From Edaphobacter flagellatus (lineage in GTDB: Bacteria; Acidobacteriota; Terriglobia; Terriglobales; Acidobacteriaceae): DNA of 64,000 nucleotides. Below, piece by piece: positions 53,941 through 63,500 of this stretch. Position 1 is the stretch's first letter. Every line of letters begins with the position of its first letter. Under the pieces are notes generated by a model, which ran no database searches, had not been told where the DNA came from, and saw nothing but the letters and a program-made list of their open reading frames with translations. The translations under genes and the position numbers were made by a program. The DNA is taken from NCBI RefSeq assembly GCF_025264665.1, contig NZ_CP073697.1:806001-870000 (forward strand), read 5' to 3'.

Positions 53941-53965
53941 CGTCCAATGGTTTGTAGAGATGGCT
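53941..53965 (-). promoter_or_regulatory. 25-bp shared block upstream of trbC (copy 1)
   Basis: Read on the minus strand this block contains CTACAAACCATTGGACG and ends 63 bases before the trbC ATG. All 25 bases recur in opposite orientation at 55157-55181 upstream of the excisionase-like gene. Its upstream edge belongs to a palindrome, AGATGGCT-G-AGCCATCT (53958-53974). TTGGAC with TAACGT 18 bases on is a possible sigma-70 promoter. It is a likely regulator-binding or promoter element. Confidence 0.7.
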
Positions 53966-53997
53966 CAGCCATCTATCAAAGTGATATCTGACGCCTG

Positions 53998-54984
53998 TCA
54001 ACCATTCTTCAGTGCGGCGTCTTCTTCCTCAAATAAGCCGGGGTCATCTTTGATCGATTGTGGAGGTTTGCGGCGAACCTCTGCATCTGCGTCAGGATAG
54101 CGGCGTGCAAGGTCGCGCAGCAGGAGCGAAATCGCTCCGTGCGCGTCGGTTTGTCTGTAGATGATTGCGGAATCAATGGTCCAATTAACCCCCTTGATTG
54201 GCCGGGTCGTTAGCGACTCGTGCAACACCTCATGCTCACGAATAAGAGCAATGCACATCTGTTGTTCGACCATCCATTGAATCTGTTCCAGATTGAAGGT
54301 CGGGCTGAAAGTGCGGGGCTTGATGCCTTGCTCAGAGAGCATCTCCAGTAGCCGTGCGTGAGCTGTTGGGTGATGGTGGGCATCGCTAAAGATGCCGAGT
54401 TTCCCATCAAGGTCTGCTGTATCCAACTCTTCTTTGCTCGCGAGTGGATCGTCCCTACGCAGACAGACGACCATGCGTTCGTGGAAAAGCGCCTGGGAGC
54501 GCAGCTTGTCGATACTGAATGGGAGAGTAATGAGAGCAGCGTCCAGTTCACTCGCTTCGAGGCGCTTGAGAAGGGCGTCGGTGTCGTCGCCTTCGAGCTT
54601 CACAACGCCCTTGGGAAACATCTCTCGATATGCCTGGGAAACTGTCTGTAGAACAGCATGCTCAACGAACTGCGAGAAGCCCAGACGAAAGGGCTTCGTT
54701 TCGGCATCTTGTACCGCCTGCAGCGAGTTGATCGTTTCCTCCCGAAGCTCAAGAAGCTGCTTAGCTCTGATGTAAAGGGATTGCCCTGCGGACGTGAGTT
54801 GAACGCCGTTACGGACCCGGAGGAAGAGCTTCACGTGAAAGAGATCTTCGATGTCGCTGATCTGCTTACTGAGGTTGGATTGGACTACGTTCAGTCGCTC
54901 GGCGGCCCGCGTCATGTTCAGCTCTTCGGCGACGGCCACAATGTATCTAAGATGGCGAAATTCCAGGTAATCGTAGATGCTCAT
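53998..54984 (-). CDS. LysR-family regulator between trb and excision genes
   Basis: A 328-residue LysR-type regulator. The winged HTH (about 8-67) reads LRYIVAVAEELNMTRAAERL and QSNLSKQISDIEDLFHVKLF. The two-lobed effector domain spans about 90-300. The Met at 54984 is used; a GTG six bases upstream is in frame, and the same GTG-CCG-ATG start arrangement occurs at trbC. It is flanked by the two inverted copies of the 25-bp block, upstream of trbC on one side and of the excisionase-like gene on the other. It is the best candidate to control both. The effector is unknown. Confidence 0.9.
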   Translation of the reverse strand: MSIYDYLEFRHLRYIVAVAEELNMTRAAERLNVVQSNLSKQISDIEDLFHVKLFLRVRNGVQLTSAGQSLYIRAKQLLELREETINSLQAVQDAETKPFRLGFSQFVEHAVLQTVSQAYREMFPKGVVKLEGDDTDALLKRLEASELDAALITLPFSIDKLRSQALFHERMVVCLRRDDPLASKEELDTADLDGKLGIFSDAHHHPTAHARLLEMLSEQGIKPRTFSPTFNLEQIQWMVEQQMCIALIREHEVLHESLTTRPIKGVNWTIDSAIIYRQTDAHGAISLLLRDLARRYPDADAEVRRKPPQSIKDDPGLFEEEDAALKNG

Positions 54985-55156
54985 CGGCACACCCCGAAAC
55001 TCTGCGGAGGAAGTGTGTTGCGTGAGTTTTCTCTGGGTATTTAACCCCAGATCAAACAGGTATTACTTAATGACTCAAAATAGGCAACAAAAGTTGCTTA
55101 GGAGTGAGCAACCATTCCCGTTTGTGGAATTCTGCCATCTGTCCGAGTGATAGCTC

Positions 55157-55181
55157 AGCCATCTCTACAAACCATTGGACG
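55157..55181 (+). promoter_or_regulatory. 25-bp shared block upstream of excisionase-like gene (copy 2)
   Basis: Identical over 25 bases to the reverse complement of 53941-53965. It ends 41 bases before the ATG at 55223. The next bases outward diverge (GATAGCTC here against GATAGATGGCTG in copy 1). The conservation between otherwise different intergenic regions implies function. Confidence 0.7.
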
Positions 55182-55222
55182 AAAAAGTTTCTTCGGGACA
55201 TCCTCTCTTCAGGAGAACCCGG

Positions 55223-55504
55223 ATGCAGCCCAACCTCATTGAACAACTCGAAGCGAGACAGGGCGCGATGCGCGTTCACGACGTCGCTGCCTTTCTTGGA
55301 GAGGCGATCGACGAAAAGAGCATCTACCGTATGGCGGCCCGTGGACAGATGCCAAGCTTCAGAATCGGGGGAGCGATTTGTTTTGATCCTCAAGAACTAG
55401 CGAAGTGGTTGCGTGACCGATATGGAGTGAGCCTTCCACCGGCAAAAAAGCGTCCGTCGTCGCATCGAACACATGCTGTGTCGCGGAGTATGACAGCGGC
55501 GTGA
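55223..55504 (+). CDS. xis: Excisionase-like HTH protein
   Basis: A 93-residue basic protein. Residues about 15-65 (AMRVHDVAAFLGEAIDEKSI, YRMAARGQMPSFRIGGAICF, DPQELAKWL) form a MerR-like winged HTH of the HTH_17/excisionase class. The tail is basic and disordered (KKRPSSHRTH). The ATG at 55223 has AGGAGA 8 bases upstream; the longer frame covers the promoter block. It is close to the integrase gene and the att site, so a recombination directionality factor is the likely role, although DNA-binding regulators share this fold. Confidence 0.78.
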   Translation: MQPNLIEQLEARQGAMRVHDVAAFLGEAIDEKSIYRMAARGQMPSFRIGGAICFDPQELAKWLRDRYGVSLPPAKKRPSSHRTHAVSRSMTAA

Positions 55505-55546
55505 GTCGGTGCGGCTCAATCTCTCTTTAGGCATGGCAGTAGAAAA

Positions 55547-55567
55547 GGCTGACCCGATGGGTCAGCC
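55547..55567. terminator. Bidirectional terminator between xis and higA
   Basis: GGCTGACCC (55547-55555), loop GAT, GGGTCAGCC (55559-55567): a perfect 9-bp hairpin. On the minus strand it is followed by TTTTCT, a good terminator for higA; on the plus strand TCTTAAGTTT follows, usable for the excisionase-like gene. Confidence 0.85.
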
Positions 55568-55588
55568 TCTTAAGTTTCAGGTGAGGCT

Positions 55589-55903
55589 TTATCGCTTTGC
55601 AGCCAACGCCGGTTGATTGGACTCGAAGCTGATGCGCAGCCGCGAGCGGGTCGCACGAGCGAACCGCTCCAGCGTGCGCGTAGACGGCAACACCTTGCCG
55701 CTCTCAAGCCGCGCAACAACAGCTTGCGTCGTACCCATCGCTGCCGCAACTTCCTCTTGAGTCATATCAGCCTTGCTCCGTGCCTCGATCAACGCGGAGG
55801 CAAGAGCGAACTCATTCTCCAGTGCATCGTATGCAGCAACAAACGATGGGTCCTTCTTCCACTCCCGGAACGATTCTTCCGCCGGAATAAACTTGCGCTT
55901 CAT
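55589..55903 (-). CDS. higA: HigA-like antitoxin (XRE family)
   Basis: A 104-residue protein. The ATG at 55903 follows AGGAGG and overlaps the toxin stop by 4 bases; a longer frame overlaps the toxin gene and is a shadow. The Cro/C1 HTH lies at about 40-95: IEARSKADMTQEEVAAAMGT, TQAVVARLESGKVLPSTRTL and ERFARATRSRLRISF. It should neutralise the upstream-encoded toxin and repress the operon. The toxin-first order is that of HigBA-type modules. Confidence 0.9.
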   Translation of the reverse strand: MKRKFIPAEESFREWKKDPSFVAAYDALENEFALASALIEARSKADMTQEEVAAAMGTTQAVVARLESGKVLPSTRTLERFARATRSRLRISFESNQPALAAKR

Positions 55904-56232
55904 TCGACCTCCTTCGCCCGCCTGAGGGCTAGTTCCAATTCTCGTCGAGGCGTCTTCTGTGTCTTCTTTACGAAGACATGCACCACCACGATTCGTTTCC
56001 CAACTGCAGTGACATAACAGGCCCGTGCGATGCCACTCTTGCCCTTCATCCGCATCTCCCACAACGGGCCTTCGAGATGCTTCACATACGGTTCCCGAAC
56101 CCGCTCCAGCCCGTGTGCCTGGATCAACTCCACGATCCGCTGAAAACTTGCCCGGATGTCCAAGGGAAGCGCATCGAGAGATGCCTTCACCCCTTCATCA
56201 AGGAACTCGACCAACCAGCTCGCCATAGCCAT
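55900..56232 (-). CDS. higB: HigB/RelE-superfamily toxin (Gp49-like)
   Basis: A 110-residue protein with the RelE/Gp49 pattern: VEFLDEGVKASLDALPLDIR, VREPYVKHLEGPLWEMRMKG, KSGIARACYVTAVGKRIVVV and HVFVKKTQKTPRREL. Toxins of this group cleave mRNA at the ribosome. Met 56232 or Met 56226 may be the start. Together with higA it forms an addiction module beside the integrase, which would stabilise the element. Confidence 0.9.
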   Translation of the reverse strand: MAMASWLVEFLDEGVKASLDALPLDIRASFQRIVELIQAHGLERVREPYVKHLEGPLWEMRMKGKSGIARACYVTAVGKRIVVVHVFVKKTQKTPRRELELALRRAKEVE

Positions 56233-56291
56233 TATACCTTTTTTGCAATAATTTCGATGCCCGCGTTTAGCCTGCTTCCAACAACAAAGAA

Positions 56292-56307
56292 CCGCCCCGG
56301 AGGGCGG
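56292..56307 (-). terminator. Probable terminator downstream of the integrase gene
   Basis: CCGCCC (56292-56297), CGGA loop region, GGGCGG (56302-56307), followed on the minus strand by TTCTTTGTTGTT. It lies 12 bases after the integrase stop. The U-tract is imperfect. Confidence 0.65.
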
Positions 56308-56318
56308 CTGCTAAGGAT

Positions 56319-57584
56319 TTACGCCACTAGCCCGGCCAGTTCGCCGTTGTTGACCTTGTGCGCCGCATCCTTCGACCGGATGCCTTTGAGATAGACCATG
56401 GTGGACTTGATATCGCGGTGTCCCATCCACGCCTGCACGGTTCGGATGTCTACGCCATCGCGAAGATGGTTGGTCGCAAAGGTGTGCCGGAACTTGTGCA
56501 GGAAGAAGTTCATGCAGTATGGCCCCTCGGCGCACTTGTTGCCATGCTCCGTCACGCAATGGCCGCAGTTGAGGCCGGCACGTTCGGCGAGACGTTTGAC
56601 CACCATATCCATTTCGCTGTCGGGGTTGCCCTTGGTGTTGCCAAACACAAGATCGTGAGGCCGAGCGCTCTTCCGTTCCTTGCGCTTTTGGAGACGTTGC
56701 ATGAGCGCGTGGGGAAGAGGTACCACACGTTCCTCCCAGTTCTTCGGCGTGAAGTCCCACTTCGGCTTCGCGGTCACGCGTGCAAGATCGTGCCGGAAGT
56801 CGAGGTCGACGTATTCGACGTAACGGATCTCCTGGTCGCGGAAGCCGGAGCCAAGAATGAACTTGAGCAGGTCTGCTTCATCTATCGTGGCGATCTCGAA
56901 CATGGGTGTCATCTCTTCCGGCTCGTAGATCGGCCGGATGGTCTCGACATACTTTGGCCAGTCACCCTTTTCCATCAGGCCGCTTCGGCCATGCTTCTTG
57001 AAGAGCTGCAACACGGTCACGACCTTGTCGTAGACGGTGCGAGCGCCTAGACCTTTTTCGTAGCAGTAGGTCATGAAGTCGAGCACATCATCACGCGTTG
57101 CATCCTCAACAAACTTCCGTTTGTAGGAAGCGCGGAGAAGCGTGTCGAGGGTATACCGGTAGGTCAGCCAGGTGCGGGCCTTGCGTTGCATCTTCACGTA
57201 TCGCAGGTAAGTGTCGATCGCATCGCCGATGAGTGTCTTTGCTTCCGCAGCCTCTTCGGGCTTCGGTTCCGGTGCAGCGATCAGCCCATCGCGGATGGCC
57301 TGAAGCTCGACCGCCTTGCGCCTGGCTTCGGCAACGGCATCCTCTCGTTCGACCGCCGCGCGGCATCGCTTACCGCGTTCGCGCCACTCGATGTAATACG
57401 CGCCTTCGGGATGCGTCTCTACGGTGCCGTTGACGCGCACCTTGTCCTTGAGACGACCATTCGGTTCCGGCACAACGGGAGCGAAACGCCAGCTTCCATC
57501 GACTTTGATTTTCTTGATGAGGTTCACCCGGTCCGCGTAGTCGGGTGCATTGAGTAGAGCGCCGCGGGTCTTCAGAGTAGGCAT
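56319..57584 (-). CDS. int: Tyrosine recombinase/integrase of the element
   Basis: A 421-residue phage-type integrase. It has an N-terminal arm-binding region (about 1-110), a core-binding SAM-like domain (about 115-215, QRKARTWLTYRYTLDTLLRA), and a catalytic domain with Arg in LGSGFRDQEIRYVEYVDLDF. The H-x-x-R box is in HKFRHTFATNHL, His in GHRDIK, and the nucleophile Tyr in STMVYLKGI. An inserted CGHC...C...C segment (LNCGHCVTEHGNKCAEGPYC) before the HxxR box may bind zinc. AGGAGG precedes the ATG. It lies 100 bases from a truncated tRNA gene, its likely attachment site. Confidence 0.93.
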   Translation of the reverse strand: MPTLKTRGALLNAPDYADRVNLIKKIKVDGSWRFAPVVPEPNGRLKDKVRVNGTVETHPEGAYYIEWRERGKRCRAAVEREDAVAEARRKAVELQAIRDGLIAAPEPKPEEAAEAKTLIGDAIDTYLRYVKMQRKARTWLTYRYTLDTLLRASYKRKFVEDATRDDVLDFMTYCYEKGLGARTVYDKVVTVLQLFKKHGRSGLMEKGDWPKYVETIRPIYEPEEMTPMFEIATIDEADLLKFILGSGFRDQEIRYVEYVDLDFRHDLARVTAKPKWDFTPKNWEERVVPLPHALMQRLQKRKERKSARPHDLVFGNTKGNPDSEMDMVVKRLAERAGLNCGHCVTEHGNKCAEGPYCMNFFLHKFRHTFATNHLRDGVDIRTVQAWMGHRDIKSTMVYLKGIRSKDAAHKVNNGELAGLVA

Positions 57585-57633
57585 CCAATCGTCCTCCTCT
57601 GGGGCATAAGCCTAGCAGAAAACGGTCAGAAAA

Positions 57634-57655
57634 TGGACACCAAACTGGACACCAA
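57634..57655. repeat. Two direct repeats beside the attachment site
   Basis: TGGACACCAA occurs at 57634-57643 and again at 57646-57655, a 12-base period, between the integrase start and the tRNA fragment. Short direct repeats in this place are typical arm-type integrase binding sites. Confidence 0.6.
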
Positions 57656-57684
57656 GTAGCTAAGTTCTTTATTTTCAGTGTTCC

Positions 57685-58056
<372 letters not shown>

Positions 58057-59022
58057 ATGAAGCTGGGTCTTTTCACGCCGGTTTTTAGTAAGTTGTCATT
58101 CGACGCGATGCTTCGCGAATTCAAGCGCTATCCTGCGCTCTCGGCCATTGAAATTGGCTGTGGAGGCTGGCCTGGAAGCTCTCATATCTCTCCTGCAGAA
58201 TTGATCGCCAATCCTTCTGCCGCGCGTGACTATCGCAGCCGCATTGCCGATGCCGGACTCACCATCAGCGCTCTGTCCTGCCACAACAATCCCGTCCATC
58301 CTGATCCTTCCATCGCTGCCCATGACGACAAGACACTCCAACAGACGATTCGGCTGGCCGAGCTCATGGAGGTTCCCGTCGTCGTCACCTTCTCCGGATG
58401 CCCGGGTGCCGGCCCTGAAGACAAAATTCCCAATTGGATTACTGCCGCTTGGCCTCCGGAGTTTCCCGCAGCGCTCAATTGGCAATGGGAAGAACGGTTG
58501 ATTCCCTACTGGAAAAAAATTGCCGATACTGCATCAAATTCCGGAGTCAAAATTGCGCTTGAGGCCCACCCAGGATTCTGTGTCTATAACCCTGAAACCC
58601 TGTTGCGTCTCCGCGCAGCGACCAGCCCTGCGATCGGTATCAACCTCGACCCCAGCCACCTCTGGTGGCAAGGTGTGGATATCCCCACAGCAATCGCGAC
58701 GCTCGGCAACTCCATCCATCACTTCCATGCCAAGGATGTCGCGCTGAGCCCCACCAACGTGGCTCGCAATGGTGTACTCGACACCAAAAACTATAGCCAG
58801 ATGCAGCAGCGGTCATGGCTATTCCGCAGCGTCGGCTGGGGACACGGCGAATTAGAGTGGAAGGCCATCGCATCCGCGCTACGCCTTGCCGGTTACGATT
58901 ACGTGATGAGCATCGAGCATGAGGATGCCCTTGCCTCAACACACGAAGGCCTTTCCTCTGCTATCGATATGCTTACCCGAGTTCTGCTGACTGAGCCTCC
59001 CGTGGAAGCATGGTGGCTCTAA
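58057..59022 (+). CDS. Sugar phosphate isomerase/epimerase (xylose isomerase-like TIM barrel)
   Basis: A 321-residue soluble protein of the AP endonuclease 2 / xylose isomerase-like fold. Typical strand ends are MKLGLFTPVF, IEIGCGGWPG, LTISALSCHNNPVHPD, VVVTFSGCPGAG, KIALEAHPGFCVYNPETLLR, IGINLDPSHLWWQG, IHHFHAKDV and DYVMSIEHED. Glu, Asp, His and Glu ligands for a divalent metal are recognisable in LEAHPG, LDPSHL, FHAKD and SIEHED. The substrate is not known; relatives act on inositol or keto-sugar derivatives. GGAGG lies just upstream of the ATG. It is the first chromosomal gene outside the element. Confidence 0.88.
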   Translation: MKLGLFTPVFSKLSFDAMLREFKRYPALSAIEIGCGGWPGSSHISPAELIANPSAARDYRSRIADAGLTISALSCHNNPVHPDPSIAAHDDKTLQQTIRLAELMEVPVVVTFSGCPGAGPEDKIPNWITAAWPPEFPAALNWQWEERLIPYWKKIADTASNSGVKIALEAHPGFCVYNPETLLRLRAATSPAIGINLDPSHLWWQGVDIPTAIATLGNSIHHFHAKDVALSPTNVARNGVLDTKNYSQMQQRSWLFRSVGWGHGELEWKAIASALRLAGYDYVMSIEHEDALASTHEGLSSAIDMLTRVLLTEPPVEAWWL

Positions 59023-59160
59023 CAAGCGCCCGAAGGGCCTGTCTACGCTCGACTTAGGCAGGCTCTCGTCCATAAGTTCACCCTTTTGGCCAACGGCTTT
59101 CTATACACATTCTCCAAACGTTGTATAGGCAGATAGACCTGCTCGCGTCACTCTACTCTC

Positions 59161-59427
59161 ATGACCACGGGAGAAACTGGATTCCGCAACGTAGCAGCCA
59201 GAGTCATCGTTGAAGAGCAAGGGGCCCTCGTCCTGCAGCGTACCGCGGAGGGATACCAGTTCACTGGCCTCTTCGAGAAGACGTCTATCGTCTGTAAGAC
59301 CTGGCCAGAAGCCGAACGCGTTCTCATCCGCCTTCATGTTCCTCCGCAAAAGATCATTGACATTCGCAAAATGATCGATGCAGGTGAAGAAGTCATCATG
59401 CGGCGGCAAGCACAGGCGCAAAGCTGA
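59161..59427 (+). CDS. Small unrecognised protein
   Basis: An 88-residue reading frame, soluble, with a beta-like start (FRNVAARVIVEEQGALVLQR) and helical end (PPQKIIDIRKMIDAGEEVIM). There is no clear Shine-Dalgarno before the ATG at 59161. It lies between two well-supported genes and ends just before a bidirectional hairpin terminator, which supports it being expressed. No family recognised. Confidence 0.5.
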   Translation: MTTGETGFRNVAARVIVEEQGALVLQRTAEGYQFTGLFEKTSIVCKTWPEAERVLIRLHVPPQKIIDIRKMIDAGEEVIMRRQAQAQS

Positions 59428-59444
59428 ACAACACCTTCCACATT

Positions 59445-59478
59445 AAAAAGCGGGGGCTGCATGATGCAGCCCCTGCTT
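59445..59478. terminator. Strong hairpin terminator between convergent genes
   Basis: AAGCGGGGGCTGCA (from 59448) and TGCAGCCCCTGCTT (to 59478) form a long hairpin with a 3-base loop. On the minus strand it is followed by a run of T (from AAAAA at 59445-59449), making a good intrinsic terminator for the hydrolase gene. On the plus strand GATTTC follows, weaker. Confidence 0.88.
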
Positions 59479-59482
59479 GATT

Positions 59483-60319
59483 TCAGCTTCGAATAAATGC
59501 CAGGATATCCGCATTAATGACGTCCGCATGAGTCGTCATCAAACCGTGTGGCAAGCCAGGATAGACCTTGAGCGTGTTGTTTTTCAGCAACTTTGCCTGC
59601 AGCAATGAGGCATCTTTGTAGGGAACAATCTGGTCATCGTCGCCCTGCATGACCAGCGTCGGGACTGTTATCGCTTTCAGGTCCTCGGTCTGGTCCGTCT
59701 CCGAAAACGCCTTGATGCCTTCATAGTGAGCAAGCGCACCGCCCATCATCCCCTGGCGCCACCAGTTCTGAATAATTCCCTGTGATATCTTCGCGCCGTG
59801 TCTGTTGAAGCCATAAAACGGCCCCGAAGGCAGATCGAGGAAAAACTGTGCCCTGTTGTCAGCTAGCGCTTTGCGGAGGCCGTCAAACGCCTCAATCGGC
59901 GTGCCATCCGGATTCTTATCGGTCTTGACCATAAGCGGAGGAACGGCCGCAATCAACACCACCTTCGCTACGCGGCCCTGGGGTTCGCCATGCTTGGCAA
60001 CATAACGCGTCACCTCACCGCCACCCGTCGAATGGCCAATATGGATCGCATTCTTCAGATTTAACTGCTCTGTGACAGCCGAAGCATCAGCAGCATAATG
60101 ATCCATATCGTGCCCAGTGCCTACCTGTGAGGAGCGGCCATGACCACGCCGGTCATGTGCAATCACGCGATAGCCCTGCGAATGGAAGAACAGCATCTGC
60201 GCATCCCAGTCGTCCGACGACAAAGGCCAGCCATGGTGAAACATGATCGCCTGGGCATCCTTCGGCCCCCAATCCTTATAAAAAATCTCAACTCCGTCTT
60301 TGGTTGTCACGAATGGCAT
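59483..60319 (-). CDS. Alpha/beta hydrolase, non-heme chloroperoxidase/arylesterase type
   Basis: A 278-residue hydrolase. The oxyanion region is MFHHGWPLSSDDWD, the nucleophile elbow GHSTGGGEVTRYVA (Ser about 98), the acid QGDDDQIVPYKD (Asp about 229) and the His in YPGLPHGLMTTH (about 258). The sequence is of the cofactor-free haloperoxidase/esterase group (DRRGHGRSSQ, YAADASAVTEQL). Natural substrate unknown; probably a carboxylesterase or perhydrolase in the cytoplasm. Chromosomal, convergent with the small gene at 59161. Confidence 0.92.
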   Translation of the reverse strand: MPFVTTKDGVEIFYKDWGPKDAQAIMFHHGWPLSSDDWDAQMLFFHSQGYRVIAHDRRGHGRSSQVGTGHDMDHYAADASAVTEQLNLKNAIHIGHSTGGGEVTRYVAKHGEPQGRVAKVVLIAAVPPLMVKTDKNPDGTPIEAFDGLRKALADNRAQFFLDLPSGPFYGFNRHGAKISQGIIQNWWRQGMMGGALAHYEGIKAFSETDQTEDLKAITVPTLVMQGDDDQIVPYKDASLLQAKLLKNNTLKVYPGLPHGLMTTHADVINADILAFIRS

Positions 60320-60595
60320 ACCACTCTCCTATGTTTTGATGATGTAGTTTTGGCTGCTGTCAGCCGATGCAATATGGAACTGGCTGGATTGCTGCGCGTA
60401 GGGGCAGCGCACTCAGTGTAATCAAACTTTGTTCCATTCTGGTGAAGCGCCCGTGGCCTAGGTTCAGTCCCGCAACCAATAGTCTTCACATCAAGATAAG
60501 CAGGGTATACAAGCTGCAGCTTCACCTTTGGCATATCCGGCAATGAGCCGGCACTCGCATTTCCTGCGCTCATGCCTGAAAATAGAAGTTTGGCT

Positions 60596-63500
60596 ATGAG
60601 CACCCCGAAGTCCGAGCAGAACCTCGACCAGATCACGATCCGCGGCGCCCGCACTCACAACCTGAAGGGCATCGATGTCGATATCCCGCACAACGCGCTC
60701 ACCGTCGTGAGCGGTGTCTCGGGCTCGGGCAAATCCTCGCTGGCCTTCGACACCGTCTACGCCGAGGGCCAACGTCGCTACGTCGAATCGCTGTCCGCCT
60801 ATGCCCGCCAGTTCCTCGAGCGCATCGAAAAGCCCGACGTCGATCACATCGACGGCCTCGCTCCCGCTATCGCTATCAAGCAGAAGAACCAGACACGCAA
60901 TCCGCGCTCCACCGTCGCCACTGCGACCGAAATCTACGACTACCTGCGCCTGCTTTACGCGCGCTGCGGCACCGTCACCTGTCTGCACTGCGGCGGCGTT
61001 GTAAAGTCCGACACCGTCGACGAAATCGTTACATCGCTGTTCGCTCTACCGGAGGGCACACGCGTCTATGCGCTCTTCCCTACCCAACGCGCCGAGATCA
61101 AGCTCGAACCGATGCGTGCCGCCTCCACCGACGAGACGCCCGCTGCCGAACCCGCCAAGCCGAAAAAGACCACTGCAAAGAAATCCACGAAACCTGCAAA
61201 ACCCGAGCCAGTATTCGATCTAACTGATTCGCTCAAAGAACGCCTTACGGAGCTGCGCCGCCGCGGTTACAACCGGCTCTATCAAAATGGAAACACCGTC
61301 GAGTTCTCCACGCCGGAATCTCTGCTTGAGCTCGACTTCTCGCAACCCATCTTCATCCTCGTCGACCGCCTCGCGCTGTCTCCCGACATCCGCTCGCGCC
61401 TCGTCGATGCCATCGAGACCGGCTACCGCGAATCCGGCGAGATTCGCTTCATGACAGTTCCAAGAGAGGGCGAAGGTGAGCCGCAGACACTGCGTTACAG
61501 CGCCGCCTTCGAGTGCACCAGCTGCCATCGCGCCTACCGCGAGCCTGAGCCACGCCTCTTCTCCTTCAACAACCCGTACGGCGCCTGCCCGCGCTGCCAG
61601 GGCTTCGGCAATACCATCGATTTCGATCCCAACCTCATCATCCCCGACAAGTCGAAGACGCTTTCGCAGGGAGCCGTCGCTCCGTGGACGACGACCAAGT
61701 ATCGCCCGCACCACAACGAAATGTTGCGCGCCGCCAAGGCCGCTGGAGTCCCCATCGACATCCCCTGGTACGACTTGACTCCTGAACAGCAGGAGTTCAT
61801 CCAGGAAGGCTCCGATTCCTTCCCCGGCATCCGCGGCTTCTTCGCCGCGCTCGAGCACAAAAAATACAAACTGCACGTCCGCGTCTTCCTGTCGAAGTAC
61901 CGCGGCTATGCCACCTGCCCCGACTGCCGCGGCCAGCGTCTGCGTGCCGAAGCTCGCGCCGTACTCCTAAATAACAAAAATATTTGCGAAGTCTCTGCGC
62001 TCACCGTCATCGCCGCACGCGACTTCTTCGACTCACTTATACTCACGCCCTCGCAGGCCGAGATCGCCGGAAAAATCTTCGAAGAAGTCCGCCAGCGCAT
62101 TCACTTCCTCGATCAGGTTGGCCTCGACTACCTCACGCTCGACCGCCTCTCCTCCACGCTCTCCGGCGGCGAATCGCAGCGCATCCAGCTGGCCACCTCG
62201 CTCGGCTCGCGCCTCGTCGGCGCACTCTACGTCCTCGACGAGCCATCCATAGGCCTGCACACGCGCGACACCGCACGTCTCATCCACATCATGGAAGAGC
62301 TGCGCGACCTCGGCAACACGATCCTCGTCGTCGAGCACGACCCCGACGTCATCCGCGCCGCCGACCACCTGCTCGACCTCGGCCCCGGCGCGGGAGAACT
62401 CGGCGGCCAGCTGCTTGCCAGCGGCACCGTCAAACAGGTCTCCGCCAATCCGAATTCCATCACCGGCAAGTACCTCTCCGGCCGCTCCAGTATCGCCGTA
62501 CCGAAACACCGCCGCGAGCCCGGCCGCGAGCGCCTCAAGCTCACCGGAGCACGCATTCACAATCTTCGCGGCGTCGATGTCGAAATCCCGCTCAACCTCC
62601 TCGTCTGTGTCACCGGAGTCTCCGGCTCCGGCAAATCCACGCTCGTGCATCAAGTCCTCTACCGCGCACTCATGCAGGCGCTTGGGCAGGAAGGCACCAA
62701 CGACGGTATCGACCCAACGCATCTCTATCGCGAACTTTCCGGCACGCACCACCTCAACGACGTCGTGCTCGTCGACCAGTCTCCCATCGGGCGCACGCCG
62801 CGTTCGAACCCCGTCACCTACATCAAGGCCTTCGACGATATCCGCGCGCTCTTCGCCGCGCAGCCCGACGCCAAGCGCCGCGGCCTCACTGCCGGACACT
62901 TCTCCTTCAACGTCCCCGGCGGCCGCTGCGATGTCTGCGAAGGCGATGGCACCGTCACCGTCGAGATGCAGTTCCTTGCCGACGTTGAGCTGCCCTGCGA
63001 AGAATGTAACGGCACCCGCTACAAGCCCTCCATCCTTGACATTCGCTACAAGGGGAAGAACATCCACGACGTTCTCAACATGACCGTCAAGGAAGCGCTC
63101 GTCTACTTCGCCGGTCATCCGAAGATCGTCGACAAACTCTACGTCCTCGACGAGGTCGGCCTCGGCTACGTCCGCCTCGGCCAATCCGCCACAACGCTCT
63201 CCGGCGGCGAAGCCCAGCGCGTCAAGCTCGCGTCACATCTTGCCACGGCACGCTCGAACTCTTCACGCAGCAGCAACGAAACCGCCGCCAAGGCCCGCAG
63301 TCGCACACTCTATATCCTCGACGAGCCCACTACGGGCCTCCACTTCGACGACGTCGCTAAGCTCCTCGCCGCCTTCCGCAAGCTCATCGAGGGCGGAGGC
63401 TCACTGCTCGTCATCGAGCACAACCTCGACGTCATCAAATCCGCTGACTGGATTATTGACATGGGCCCCGAAGGCGGCTCACGCGGGGGCCAGGTGGTCG

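Noticed and set aside
60320..60595. Small reading frames between the hydrolase and uvrA genes
   Set aside because: No start signals or protein-like composition; they overlap the promoter region of uvrA.
62033..63184. 383-codon minus-strand frame inside uvrA
   Set aside because: Low-complexity Val/Glu/Asp/Gly-rich translation, a mirror of uvrA codon usage.
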